A stretch of 64,000 nt of DNA from Butyriboletus loyo (taxonomy: Eukaryota > Basidiomycota > Agaricomycetes > Boletales > Boletaceae). The stretch lies in the NCBI GenBank assembly GCA_038093515.1, contig JBBPSI010000021.1, forward strand, positions 155,667 to 219,666. Reading direction: 5' to 3'. Every line of letters begins with the position of its first letter. The first letter of the stretch is position 1. The position numbers and the translations under genes are program-made. Positions 1-11,449 of the stretch are shown in pieces. A model generated the notes under the pieces. That model ran no database searches, was not told the DNA's origin, and saw nothing but the letters and a program-made list of their open reading frames with translations.

Positions 1-362
1 GAAGGGTACTGACACGAGGGGAAAGGTTTGTCGCAGATAGTCGTGTAGGTCTGCAAACGGGTGCCATACGGGATCTTGGTCGACAGGGCCGCTGTTATCT
101 CTGGACTCTGTACTGCAACGAAGGTGAGATGGAGCGGAGGAATAACAAAAGGGAGGACAGACGGGATGCGAACTGCACCGGAGAGTGCGCGATAAACACT
201 GTGCTTGAAGTCGGGAGAGGCATAGACAACGGCGAGCTCTGCGGCGATCTGCGCGTGAACATTTGGGTGCAGCGGGCGCCATTGCGGACAGACAGAGTCG
301 GGCGGGGAGTCTTTTGGGAGGAGCGAGAGGAGTCCAAGTGCCACCTGCGCGATCCAGTACAT
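1..362 (-). CDS. partial unknown protein, N-terminal 120 codons
   Basis: An open frame starts at an ATG at 362 on the minus strand and runs without a stop to the window edge, so the gene is truncated by the window. The start MYWIAQVALGLLSLLP is hydrophobic, and the rest is a mixed sequence with no motif I recognise. The start lies only 83 bp from the start of the divergent Zap1-type gene, which suggests a shared promoter. I cannot assign a function. It could be the 5' exon of a longer gene, or a chance open frame in GC-rich promoter DNA. Confidence 0.4.
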   Translation of the reverse strand, partial: MYWIAQVALGLLSLLPKDSPPDSVCPQWRPLHPNVHAQIAAELAVVYASPDFKHSVYRALSGAVRIPSVLPFVIPPLHLTFVAVQSPEITAALSTKIPYGTRLQTYTTICDKPFPSCQYP

Positions 363-445
363 GATGAGTGAAGAGACCCACGTGACGTATCGAGTACCGC
401 ACCGGTTATGTTATAGAGCGAGCAGGACTAGCTTTCCCAAGTCTG

Positions 446-2158
446 ATGGACCCCCAGCGAGAGCAGTGCGATCAGTGCTCGCCGTCGACGTCCTCTCTAT
501 TCACCGCAGACTGTACCGACCAATGTCTCGTCCTCACTTGCGATGTCCCAGATCAGTCCTGCCTCATCACAAACGACGCCGCCTCCTGCGATGGCGCCTG
601 CGTCACCGCCGAAGCCTGCAACGACTGCACAGGCTTGGACGAAATCGTAAGCATCTCTCTACTCATCCTCGCACACGTCGCCTCACCTCCCCCGCAGTTC
701 CAGTGCTGCACCGACTACCACTCCTACTGCGCACCCCCAAACTCGTATGACTCTCCGCCGTTCGTCCGCTGGGAACATTCCTTTTCCGACTTGCCTTGCG
801 AATGCACCCAAGCCTCGCAACCAACCTATCCCCCAGCCTCCCTCCCTCAGTCAATACACTCCCTCTTCTCCGACTCTTCTATCTCCTCCAGCGCTTCCTC
901 CTCTCCCTCTCTACCCCCATTTTCACCACAGCTCCATGTTACTTCTCCCTTCGCTCTTCAGCCCACTTCTACCCAGCCATTCCATTGCATGTGGGCAAAC
1001 TGTGATTCTGTCTTTAGCAGCCTATCGGATCTCGTAGACCATGTCAACCTGCAACACCTCTGCACCGTAGACACTCGAATTCACTCCTCTACTCTATCTG
1101 TTCAACCACAGCATGATCCATGCATTTTATCCCATCTCGCCCTTTCCTGTCATTGGGGCGATTGTGCAATGTTCCCGTCCCCCTCTTCTATCCCAAGCTC
1201 CTCGTCCACAACCTCAGATCACGATGTGCTCAATATCCTCGCGACACACCTCATGCAAGATCACCTTGGTCTCAATTGTCCTTCCACCACCCTCCAGCCT
1301 CCTCCAGCTGACCTCCACGACGCATCCGATACTGTCGGTCAACCACCCACGTCTCCCAATTCACCATCGCACGATTGTTCAGGCCCTCATGTCTGCAAGT
1401 GGAAAGCGTGCACCCAACTGTTCCCCTCTTGTGATGACCTCACAGCACATATTGGATCCATCCATATCGGATCCGGAAAAGCTCATTACGAGTGTTTCTG
1501 GGAGGGTTGTAATAGGCACGGTACCAACGGCTTTTCCAGCAAGCAAAAGATATCCAGGCATCTCCAAGTCCGTCTTTCATCCTATTCCATCACATTTCGC
1601 TCATCACACATCTCAGTCACACACCGGCCACCGCCCCTTTCAATGTCAGGTATGCAACCAAAATTTTTCTGAGGCGGCAACCCTCCAGCAACACATGCGC
1701 CGTCACACACGAGAGAGTGAGTCATCCTTCCGGTACATTCCGCCTTTCGTACCAACCGTCCGCAGGACCATACGTCTGTGATTTCCCCGGGTGTGGAAAA
1801 GCCTTTTCTATTACGGGTGCATTGACGATTCACAAACGCACTCACAATGGGTTACGACCATTCAAGTGTAAATTCTGTGACAAGTAAGCATTTTGCCAAC
1901 CACGATGTCCTCAGCCTTCTCCCCTGACAATCCATCCCCAGAGCTTTCTCAGAGTCTTCCAATTTATCCAAACATGTGAGTCGACATACCTGCCAGGCTA
2001 TTCCATCCCACTCACTCGGTCGACAGCGCCGGACGCACACCGGCGCGCGTCCATATGAATGTACCGAAAAGGGGTGTAAGAAGGCGTTTGCTAGACCAGA
2101 CCAGCTGGCTAGACACACGAATGTACACCGAAAAAAAATTCTAAAGGATAACTTGTAA
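446..2158 (+). CDS. ZAP1: Zap1-type zinc-responsive C2H2 transcription factor
   Basis: Six exons: 446-646, 698-1567, 1617-1716, 1766-1883, 1942-1975 and 2027-2158, summing to 1455 nt (484 aa). The first 120 residues are very cysteine-rich, with about 15 Cys including CDQC, CTDQC, CDGAC and FQCC. A Ser/Pro-rich linker follows. Zinc fingers come next, in the order seen in yeast Zap1: atypical CMWANC, CHWGDC, CKWKAC and CFWEGC fingers, then a run of linked classical fingers (CQVC, CDFPGC, CKFC, CTEKGC) in which splicing restores the [11 protein letters not shown] and [11 protein letters not shown] segments. Known role of the family: activates zinc uptake genes when zinc is low, with zinc sensed by fingers and by the Cys-rich activation region. 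Intron 1 (51 nt) is a multiple of three and stop-free, so retaining it would keep the frame. Identification is by finger architecture. Confidence 0.85.
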
Positions 2159-2307
2159 ATGACTTTGCACGTGAGCATCATAGAGTATATAGTCTAATGT
2201 TTACATCTTATCTCTGACCAAGCGCATACATGCACGCAATAACATGGGTGAGGTATGGAAGAGTCGACTGATAAGCAGGGGGGAAAAACAAGCATTCATA
2301 GATAATT

Positions 2308-3242
2308 TCACCACTGTCCATCCAATCCCATTTTGTTAATGCCACGAGTGAAGTCGACTTGGCCGTCACCTTCAAAAACCTCCGGTTGTAGCTCAGGAGC
2401 TTTGCTTAGTGGTGTGGCTTCCGCGGTGAGGAGTCGTGGTGGTACCGCAGGTGCAGGAGCGAGTCCGAGGGTTCTCTTCGTAGGTATGACACGGCCTGTA
2501 ATGCACAAAATAGAAATGAGCACCACGAAAATGTCACATTGAACAGAAAGGAAAGACATACCCAGTTTCTTGAGATGGTCATACCCCTTCAACCTCGTCT
2601 TGTCGAATTCAGGGTTAACAGAGGAGCCTTCCTCGAGTGTCACATAGTCGATGCGTTTCGCGACGAGGAACGCGTCTGTGAGCGTCCATACCGCGTCAGG
2701 GACGATCTCGTCGACCCAACGACAGTGACGCAAGAGTTCACAGCGCTCCACGTGAGGGAACCTGGGCCGAGTACCATGTTGTTGACAAGACTCGTCCGGA
2801 AAGACCCCTACCATGAGGTATACGGAGGGAAAGGCGAGTTTGGCTTGACGGAGCTGCAGCATGTGTCTGTTCCGATCATTTCAATGGGAGTATGTCAGTG
2901 GCAAGTATAATACCGTCGTGTTGTCCGAATGTGTCCATACCCTGCTGTCAATACGTCAAAGACACCATCGAGATAAACGCGGACGGTTCGGTGGTCGAGT
3001 GGGTAGCTCCCACTATTCCGTCCGTTGGCAGAGTCTATCACGCTGCGGACCCACGTCTGAATGTCGGTGGAGGAGAGCGACGCAGTGCTGAGGGCTTCGC
3101 GGGCAGCATCCATGGGGGGGATTTCGCGCACGCCCTGCGTGGCGATATGGCCAAAATCTGCGATGCTGGACTCGAGAGAGCGTTGGCCGGGATTTGAGAT
3201 GACATCGTAGTCTTCGTCGCTGAGGACGGAGGAGGAGTCCAT
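2308..3242 (-). CDS. choline-phosphate cytidylyltransferase-like nucleotidyltransferase with altered catalytic motifs
   Basis: Three exons, 3242-2941, 2866-2562 and 2495-2308, give 264 aa. After about 85 N-terminal residues comes a cytidylyltransferase fold: RVYLDGVFDVL, LRQAKLAFPSVYLMVG, ELLRHCRWVDEIVPDA and KRIDYVTLEEG. This is the core of CTP:phosphocholine cytidylyltransferase, which makes CDP-choline for phosphatidylcholine. Two signatures deviate. The HxGH motif reads TAGH after splicing, and the RTEGISTS motif reads RTLGLAPA. An alternative donor would add residues but would not restore the missing His. The protein may be a diverged paralogue with changed activity, or the reading could reflect a sequence error in the TTGACAGC stretch. 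The canonical enzyme would be expected elsewhere in the genome. Confidence 0.75.
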
Positions 3243-3342
3243 TGTACGGTGATGGCCGAATCACTTGAAGGACTGTTCGCCATTCGCAGCGTTGGACGTG
3301 ACGGTGAGATTCGAGAATGTGATATATCTAGTATAAGTTTCA

Positions 3343-4386
3343 CTACACTAACGCCGGTATCACTCCAGGTAGGAAAGCGGTCCCTCCCTTGTTGGCCTCG
3401 TACCACGGCACGTCGTGCGCAATCAACACCTGCACCTTTGGTGCTTGGAGCAGCGCTCTGACCCGCCCCAAGTTCTCCTCTGCAGCGTCCTTGTCCGCAT
3501 GCATTATGCATCGCACATTTCCCGTCGCCGTATCCTCCACACACGCAAATGCCTTTTCTCCCGTCATGAGCCGCCAGTCGTGCGCAGAGTCACCACCAAG
3601 GAGGATCCAAGACCCGTTTGCGGACGTGCGCACGAGGACGTTGATGTGGCCGGCGACATGACCTGCGCCCATCTCAGTCTCAACATCCATTTATTTTTCC
3701 GAGCTCACCCACCTGGTGCGTCTACGATGTACAGACTCCCGTCCCCAAATAAGTCAAGCGCATGTGGATACGGGCCAATCGACGTGCTCAGGTCTGGTTT
3801 AGATATGAACCGCGCACGTTCGACAGGGATGGCAGTTGACGAGAAGACCGCATCCGGATCCTTGGGATACCCATTAGCCAACTGCTCCCGACACCCTTCC
3901 CCCACGATAAACGTCGCCTTTGCGAACGGGGTGTGATCTCCGATGCTACATTATCGTATGCGCAAAGCACAGACGGATCAGATCGAGTGCTGTGAGGATT
4001 CGCGGACTGAAACCATCCACTTACTGGTCCCAGTGCAGGTGGCTGACGATGACAGCATCTACCTCCTCGGGCGGAACACCGCCATTCTGGAGTGACTCTG
4101 CGACGTTCTGCTTTACTCTGGGTAAGAAACCCAAGGTCTTGATGCGCTTCTGCAAAGCCGGTGGGTACCCTTCAAAATCGCGACGGGTGCCAAGGTCGAA
4201 CACGATCTGAAAGCCTGTCTTGGAATGGCGTAGCGAGAAGGCAAGGGAGGGACATGACACGATTCCCGGTTCAGTGTCTGCGACAAGCATGTCGATAGGA
4301 AGGCTTATGTTTCCGGCTTCGAGCGCGGAGACATCTATGTACGCCTGGTTCGGAGCCGGTGGAGGGAGCGCTATCTCACCAGACAT
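3343..4386 (-). CDS. metallo-beta-lactamase-fold hydrolase (lactonase-like)
   Basis: Three exons, 4386-4025, 3945-3713 and 3662-3343, sum to 915 nt (304 aa). Splicing joins the zinc motif SHLHWDHIGD (HxHxDH) across intron 1 and DAPGHVAGHI across intron 2. LLGGDSAHDW and a late AHDVPWYE supply the further His/Asp ligands typical of the fold. The family includes N-acyl homoserine lactonases and many fungal hydrolases of unknown substrate. I chose the ATG at 4386 because MSGEIALPPP begins the family-like N-terminus; an upstream ATG at 4470 is less likely. No signal peptide is visible, so it is probably cytosolic. Two decayed relatives lie nearby (4570-5070 and 11450-11890), showing local duplication. 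The substrate cannot be read from sequence. Confidence 0.85.
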
Positions 4387-4569
4387 AATGGTAGTGCAGG
4401 AGTACGTTCCCAACTCACCGCCTCCTGGTACCTGCCACCGACGATTTCTACTAATTTTATCCTGTTTCAATCATTTGTGACAAATGTATCCCGACTACGA
4501 CAATATGATATCTTGCGGGAATTGCTCAAGGCCCATCTCGGCACTTGCATACTGGGGATATCCAGCGGC

Positions 4570-5070
4570 TCTAATCGATTATTCTGTAACCTCTCTCTTC
4601 AGTGCACACACCGGGCGACCACCGTGTTGACAGAGTATAGTACGACCTTCCCTTCCTCGTTAAAAGATGGAAATGGTGTGGGGTGCCCCCGTCCATACAC
4701 AGTGCGAGCAAGTACATTGGCGTGTCCAGGCAGATATCGTCATGTCGCTCGCACTTACAGCTAAAATTCAACCTCCCACGCACCTGGTGTGTCGATGCTT
4801 CCGTCCCCGAAGTAGTCCAAGGCGCGAGGGAAGGGTCCGAACGATGTGTCGAAATCCCATCGAGACAAGAACCCGGTGAGTGCGTTCGGCCGGGACGGGT
4901 TTCCGCGACAAAAGTGGGACTCCGGGATGATATTTTGACACCTCTCCAAATGACGAATAGCGTGGTCTTTGTGTGAACGACCTAGGATTACCCTAAACTG
5001 GAATGACTCGGACATGCGCAACGAACCTACTAGTCCCAGTGCAGGTGGACTAAACGGGTTTATCGTGAAG
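4570..5070 (-). pseudogene. decayed copy of the metallo-beta-lactamase-fold gene
   Basis: Minus-strand fragments resemble the intact gene next door. A stretch coding HLHWD lies at about 5030-5045. It is followed by an open piece (about 5021-4761) containing LTGFLSRWDFDTSFGP and FPRALDYFGDGSIDTPGA, which parallel SKPDLSTSIGP and PHALDLFGDGSLYIVDAPG in the intact protein. The frame is broken, the zinc site is incomplete and no continuous coding path exists. The most likely origin is a tandem duplicate that has decayed. Confidence 0.65.
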
Positions 5071-5849
5071 CTGAGTTCATTAACATTTGAATCGTTGGTG
5101 TAGGGCTAGAATGTCACAATACCCAACTACTACAACAATCTTCAAGTAACATGCCAGTGTAAGGGAATGCAGTTATATATAGTCTTCATGCAACAAAACT
5201 CTAGTATGGCCTCACGTGCATAGTCTGGTGACCAGACTATCATATGCAATGGGGCAAGCAGTTTGATCAGCGCTAGCAAGGCATTGCGAGAGTCGGTACT
5301 TCAATGCGATCAAGCTGTAGTTTCAATGTACTCATCGACGCACGGCGGGAGACCACGTTGAAGTTGGGTGGGAACGATACGTCGTTGATCCTATTGGTGC
5401 CCTAATTCGTAGGCAAGTTAATTATTGGTGTATCCCCCTACCCAACATCTCCATTCGCACTCCATATTCCTTCGTACAAACGGTCGTCCTCGGACGGCCC
5501 GAGTATTTGTTTACCTACATCGTACTCAAACGCAAACTCGAACCACAAAAGTCGCTGCGGATTGGAAGATCAGTGCACCTACTCAAACGGCCGGCGGGAA
5601 CGGCGAACCGTCGAGCAACCTCACGACGGCGCATGTGCATGATCAAAGATGCAGAGGGGCAGGGTCCCTATAGACTAGATAGCATGTCTTACATAGGGTA
5701 GTCTACCCCACACAGGACAGAAATTGGAATTTTGAAAAAAAAAAAAAACTAGCAGAGATCTTGGGAAGACTAAACCGCAAATAATGAATCTGCATTGATG
5801 TGAATTAGGTGCGGTGTGAGTTCAGTGAGACTGAAGGCAACTAGAAGGA
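5071..5849. other. intergenic, no gene seen
   Basis: No reading frame here has protein-like composition or plausible splice structure. A poly-A run of about 13 lies near 5735. The segment probably holds the 3' ends of the flanking minus-strand genes. Confidence 0.5.
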
Positions 5850-7619
5850 TCAACGCGCTGTGAGTGTGGCATTCAAGGAGTACCAGTCCCGGTCCCGGTC
5901 ACGGATCGGTTTTCTCGCATTGAGCCTGTCCAAATAGTCAAGTCCATGTTGGCTATGAGGAGAACGTCAGGAGACTTACACAGCCAGCATGGAGTTCACA
6001 TAGCCTACATACGATGGAAAGTCAGCATTGTATCACCTGCCATTGGAAGGATGGCACTTGCCCCGGCTAATCACGATGCCTACTGAAGCTATCCAATAGC
6101 TGTTGCCTTGAATGAGGTACTGTGCTCGTCAGTCAGCAACCATGAAGCGCACTGACTACAAACATACCACGATACCAGCAGTGACTGATACTACACTGAA
6201 TGAAACATAACAATCAGATACAGAAGGTGAATATAAAAATGGGGGCATACCAAGTCAACGCACCCGTATTAATACAAACGACTGCCAAATCCTGAATTAC
6301 ACTGCGCTTCCTCCGTAAGCCAGATCTCCACATATAGTTGAAGACGGCTGATGTGATGAGCAAGTCACATAGAGTGCTCGTCAAAGAAAAGGGCAGTATG
6401 AACTGAGAATATAATTGGACGACGCAGAGAGATCAGAGAACGCCTCAACACAGCACGTGCACCTCACTGGACAATTGAATAGATAATCAATGGTTCCAAC
6501 CCGAGAGCTACAAAAGGCTTGTTTCAACTTTCGTTGACGTGAGCAAGGTGTGTACAAACACGTCAACCATGAACCCTAAGGAAGCATGCATTCAGTCATT
6601 CCCAATCCAGTCTGTCAGAGTACATACATGTGCCGAAAACTTGTGACGTTGGCAAGTCAGACAAGGCTCGCCACTTCAGTGATAGACTTACCAAATCCCA
6701 AAATCGCTGCGGAAACCTGCAAGAAAGTAACATGAGGTCTTGAAACACATATCCCGATAGTGTCGGGACTGACAATAGCAAGAGCGAGAGGCTTGTTCTT
6801 CTCGCTGACTATGCAGATATTATTGCGTGCAAGGTAATGATTTAACGGCAATGACTCACTCGCCCATATGCGACGACAGTAAAAACTGACCAGTTATTTT
6901 TAGTATGTTGCATAATGCTGAAAACTCCTACGAACCATTGAATGGCAAAGGTGATGGTGTACTGGTGAGCTGGTGGTCAGCACCAAACCGATGGCCCTGC
7001 ACAGGACCTCCTCACATTAAGAGATATCACAACCTCCAGTGGAGATTATAAATAAGTATCGGTGAGCGTATCATCAACTACGAGGCACTTACATACGCAC
7101 CCCTGGAAGTCGTATAAATACAGATCAACCGCATCTCGGATAATCTAAGGCTTACCATACTATGTCATGGCTACAACTCCACGAAGAACTTCGATGACAT
7201 GACACGAGCATCTCCCAAAAAAGTTGAGCACTCCCTATCGCATGAGCAGTGTCTGCCAAACTGGGAAAGGGCATTTGACGATGCACGAAAAAATACCGCA
7301 CGACCTACAATATCACAAACACCTAAGTATAAACACGTCAGATACGTGGTGGGGAAAAAAAACCTGAATACCCATACGAATACTTTAGTAAGCCAAGGAT
7401 CATCCGCAAACCAATATGTGTAACAGATCGTCTGGCCCAATGTAGTACCGTACAATCTGATGGAAGCATCAGGCTCTGGGAAGTGGAATGAGGTCGAATT
7501 CACATACAAACTAGAGACCGTGAACCCTGTACAAATCGGTGAGTGTTCAGATATCGGGGATCCGCAGTGATTTCTTTACCTATCAGCCCTGGGGCCCAAT
7601 CCACAGGAATATTAGACAT
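5850..7619 (-). CDS. many-exon integral membrane protein of the DUF6534 type
   Basis: About ten short exons can be spliced on the minus strand. Exon 1 (7619-7580) encodes MSNIPVDWAPGLIG. The next, from 7475, gives LYGTTLGQTICYTYWFADDP. Later exons give LADTAHAIGSAQLFWEML, YTITFAIQWFVGVF, SAAILGF, CDLLITSAVFNYMWRSG, INTGALTCVVSVTAG, YLIQGNSYWIASVGIV, CYVNSMLAV and finally LNARKPIRDR, with a stop at 5850. These match the order of segments in the large basidiomycete DUF6534 family of seven-helix-like membrane proteins of unknown function, which commonly end in LNARK. Individual exons are as short as 20-40 nt, and one proposed intron (36 nt) is unusually small. Exact exon borders in the middle are uncertain, and mild decay cannot be excluded. 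Confidence 0.65.
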
Positions 7620-8101
7620 TGATGTACTGCTGAGAGAGGTAATCTTAATCAAGCCGGGCCAGGGGTCGCGGGTGTGAATCCGCCGTAACTTGCAGACCGA
7701 CGGAAGGTGCTGACAGTGGAAGAGGGGACACAAGCTCGAAACTCGTCGTGACACATGTTATAATCCGAAAGGAATTTTGAAACTACCAGTGTCAAGTGCT
7801 CGGTTAGGACCTGTTACATCAATCCTGTCAGAACTTAGAAATTAACCGATATGACGGTTACAATTGCAAGATTGTGACATGCTGACGAGAGGAGGCTCCA
7901 CTTTCGTTTGATCTACCCCATTCATAGCTTCGACCGTGCGGCGATCAGGACCTCTCCAACATAAGGACTCTTTGGTCTGCATGCAACCCTACGAACAAAC
8001 AAACATGTTATAATGGATGGGTGCTTACAAGAATAAACGCAGTCTCGCAATGATATAATGGTTCTTGGGTTCATAGTCCTTGCTACTGTGCCACTAACGC
8101 T
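7620..8101. other. intergenic, likely promoter of the DUF6534-type gene
   Basis: No coding segment is recognised here. The start of the membrane-protein gene lies at 7619 and the stop of the HFI1-like gene at 8102, both on the minus strand. The spacer therefore holds the upstream region of one and the 3' region of the other. Confidence 0.4.
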
Positions 8102-9252
8102 TCATCGCAGCTGCCTGAGAGCCTCTTTCACCGTACTTCGTTCGCCCAGGAGGGCAAGAATTTGCCATCGTTGATCCCGAACCTCTCGATCTTTGAGAAG
8201 TACAACATCCTCATCATCCATCACCTCATTTTCACCTATTGCTAGCCTCATGGCTGCTGCGGATTGGTTTGGAAGCACGGCAGGGGAGAGCGTGAAGAGT
8301 GCATCGAAGGAAGATGCGGTGAGAACTCGATTGTTTGACCGCGGGGCAGAAGGGTTGATGGATGCTATTGCATGGGAAGTAGAAGTGAGGGACAAGGCGT
8401 GAGTGATAAGCTGTTTCAGCTTTGCCTATCGCGGTTTTAGTGACGTTAGGCCAAATGTAGTAAACCCACCTCAAATGCAAGCATCATTAGCGATGCCACA
8501 CTGCGAGATGGTGCGCCTAAATTGTGCTGAGCAGATATAAGATTGACCCTGTCGGATATATGCTGCAAAGTTGGAGCCCTGGATATAGAAGCGAGATGAA
8601 GCGGCAGACGACTGCCTGGGGGGTCTGGCATGCAGGGTGCTAATTGAAACGGGGGAAATACGAATGCGGCACTGAACTCACCACCGCGTTCTGGAAGAAG
8701 AACCACGCCTCTGTCTCGTGCAATCTCATCCGTGTCTTTGCGTGGTCGCGGGCGTTCTAGGGCACTCGACTGCGAGGGAAGGTTGCGTACCCTGTCTCGT
8801 TCGCGTCTGCCCAAGGAGACAGTCCATCGCTTGAGTCTATTCGATCGTAATGAACCATCCATATCGTCAGGCCCTTGATATGGGAGAATTCTACGCCGCT
8901 TGCGAGGGGGCTGTTTCGGGGCATCTGGAGGTGGCGTGGGGGGTCTGCGATGAACTGTGAAATCAAACAAAGAGATGATCAAGGAATTGTGCAGTTGGAC
9001 TGCGACAAGCCTCAGCTACGCGTCGATAGCGACGCGTGGGACAGACAGACCTAGGTTTGGTGCGTCGAGGGCATGGCGAACAGACTCTTCGAATTCCTGC
9101 CTCGATATTCGGGCAGACACGAACTGGCTGAGGGAATTGAAGTAGCCAGTTGCCTTTGGACCTAAGGCGACGTTAAGCTGGCCTTTGATCGTGGACGTTG
9201 ACGAGAGCGACATGCTGAGTGTGCCGTGGGAAAGAGTGATGAGCTCATTCAA
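8102..9252 (-). CDS. HFI1: SAGA coactivator subunit Hfi1/Ada1
   Basis: Three exons, 9252-9051, 8999-8470 and 8410-8102, total 1041 nt (346 aa). The N-terminal block STIKGQLNVALGPKATGYF, followed by FVSARISRQEFEE and, after splicing, LDAPNLVQLHNSLIISLFD, is the Ada1/Hfi1 signature. A basic linker KQPPRKRRRILPYQG follows, and the C-terminal part contains the histone-fold-like segment around SVASLMMLAFE and LITHALSLTSTS. Hfi1 is an architectural subunit of the SAGA histone acetyltransferase/deubiquitinase complex. Without intron 1 (9050-9000, 51 nt) the frame meets a TAG, so the intron is required. The start codon is 71 bp from the start of a divergent gene. Confidence 0.88.
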
Positions 9253-9323
9253 ATCGTCGGCGCTGCTGGCACGCGCGCATCTTGCTCTTTATCCGCGACG
9301 TTGTCCACATCGTCGATGCCTAT
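9253..9323. promoter_or_regulatory. 71-bp divergent promoter between HFI1-like and makorin-like genes
   Basis: The start codons of the minus-strand Hfi1 gene (9252) and the plus-strand CCCH/RING gene (9324) are separated by only 71 bp. Both 5' UTRs and core promoters must overlap or lie within the opposing transcript. No clear TATA box is seen. Confidence 0.6.
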
Positions 9324-11281
9324 ATGGATCGTCCTGTGACATCGAAGTCGCGGGGCATCTGTCGCTACTACTCCACTCCCAAGGGTTGCTTTGCCGGAGA
9401 CAACTGCAAGTTCCTCCACGGCGCTGACGAGAAGCTGACCCCGTATGACAAAGCGAAGGTGTGCAAGTACTATGCCAGCGGTGTGTTCGATGCCTCTGCT
9501 ATCCACCGTCTCTCCTAACACGACTCCAGGCCATTGTGCTCGCAGAGATCAGTGTTGGTTCCGGCATGTCCTTCCAAAGGTAGCCCCGGACGACGAAAGG
9601 ATCCAATTCAATGCGGAAACATGTTGTATCTGCCTGGAGAAACCAACCACGTATGGCTTACTCAGTGAGTCCCTCTCAAGCGTGGCTACTGGTCGAGTAG
9701 CACTGAATCATGCACAGCGGACTGCAGTCATGTATTCTGTCTCGAGGTCACTCCGATAACACATTGTTGCCATTTAATGTTACTCACTGCCTAGCCAGTG
9801 TATCCGTCAGTGGCGTGTTCCCGCAGGCAAATCACCCGATATGGTCTCTTCGGGCACGATCAAGTGTTGTCCCCTCTGTCGCACGCCTTCCAGTTTCGTT
9901 ACCCCGTCTGCGCATTTCTTCCCAAATGGTATCTCTAGCAAAAGAGAAACGATTGATGCATACAAAGCCAGCATGGCGAAGGTGCCCTGCAAGCACGTCA
10001 ATGGCTTCTCTCTTGCCACTGTCATCCAACCTTGACTTTCTAGGTACTTTGAAGAGACATCCCGTGCTGGGAAGCCGTGTTGTCCTTTCGGAGTAGATTG
10101 TTTTTACCAACACACCAATCCTGATGGTACGCCGCATGTGTTCTGCCATGGCGCAAAAGATTCCATGAAGGTAGGCTTCCACGTTACGATCATTTACATA
10201 GACGACTGATACCATGCTCGTAGGTCTACCGGAGACATCGCCTCAGGGGTGCGAATCTCCCTCCTGCGCGTTTTGATTATGATGACCCCATCGAGTTCCT
10301 GCAACACATCTTTGAAAATCCAATCACAAATCTTCACGCTACGCTTGATGTCATACGAGCCAGCCTTCCGGCTCTCATGGAGAGGTTTGCATCGAGTAGC
10401 GAACCCGGAAGTCATGATTTAACCGAGGATGAGGAGATCATGGATTATTCTGTTGACTACCTTGAACTATTGGTATGTAAACCAACCCTCCCTCCTCCAC
10501 CTTGTTACGAAGCGCCTTGTAGATGTAACTCTAACTTTTCCCACTTGTTGCCATGCCATCCATTACGACGTACCTCGAATGTAGGAAGACAATTTGGTTA
10601 TGCACAACGAAGCGGCAATCTCCCTTTCTACAGCTGGGGAGGGAGATAACCTACAGTCTACGCCGGTAGAATCACCCCCAGAACATGCACCATTACCGAC
10701 AGGGTTGCCACTTATTCCAGAAACCCGCGCCGCCCCCCAGCCGACCGCACTGTCATCCAGTGATCCGCTACCTTCTCAGCCCCAACCTGCACGTCTCCCG
10801 TCGCGATTCAGCACGGTAATGAGTACTCAAAGTCGGCAGACGTTCATCATTGATATCTCGGATGACGATGAAGATGAGGATGAGGAAGAATCTGCTCCGC
10901 ATACATTCGTTGCCGGTTCCAACAACTCCACCGAATCATCTAACTCCCCCCTTTTAGCAAGCACACCTGTCCGCCGATCGTCACTGGAGCAACAACCAAC
11001 GGCCCTCCAGTCTGTTGGAAACCTTCACACAGACATATCGCTTAGCCGTCCTCAATGTGAACATGACGTAGACCCACCTTTTATGACGGATGGTCGTGGT
11101 CGTGTTGTCTGGAGCAGCACCCGCAGTACACCTGGACGAGGCACCGCCGCAGAAGGCCGAGCGTCGCGACACTCTCGAACTGGATCGGCTTCAAGGATTG
11201 TATGTCCATCACCCGTCCCGACTCGCATTGTTTCAAACACTCGCGGGCACGTATGGGGTGGACAGGATACTCAAGGTGTAG
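9324..11281 (+). CDS. makorin-like CCCH/RING E3 ubiquitin ligase with acidic SIM-like motif
   Basis: Eight exons are proposed: 9324-9480, 9530-9664, 9718-9746, 9799-9992, 10044-10170, 10224-10472, 10585-11056 and 11127-11281 (505 aa). Two N-terminal CCCH fingers (CRYYSTPKGCFAGDNCKFLH and CKYYASGHCARRDQCWFRH) precede a C3HC4 RING rebuilt by splicing (CCICLEKP, TDCSHVFCLECIRQWR, CCPLCR). A third CCCH finger follows (CPFGVDCFYQH). This order is that of makorin ubiquitin ligases. Further C-terminal is FIIDISDDDEDEDEEE, a hydrophobic-acidic string that fits a SUMO-interaction motif. The junction 9992/10044 needs a GC donor (GCACGT). If the last intron is not removed, the protein would instead end at 11325, but the spliced reading (TLAGTYGVDRILKV) looks more protein-like. 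Confidence 0.78.
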
Positions 11282-11449
11282 ATGGGAAGGTAGGTGGAGG
11301 GGAAGAGAGAAATGATATGTGCTAGAAAGACGGAGATTTTGATTTGTATTTTAGCTTGCATCGTACCTTTGGATGAAGTTGACGTGCTTATTGCAACATT
11401 TTTTGCGCAGTCCGCATGACATGTTACTACTTGCACAGATTGCCGGCAC

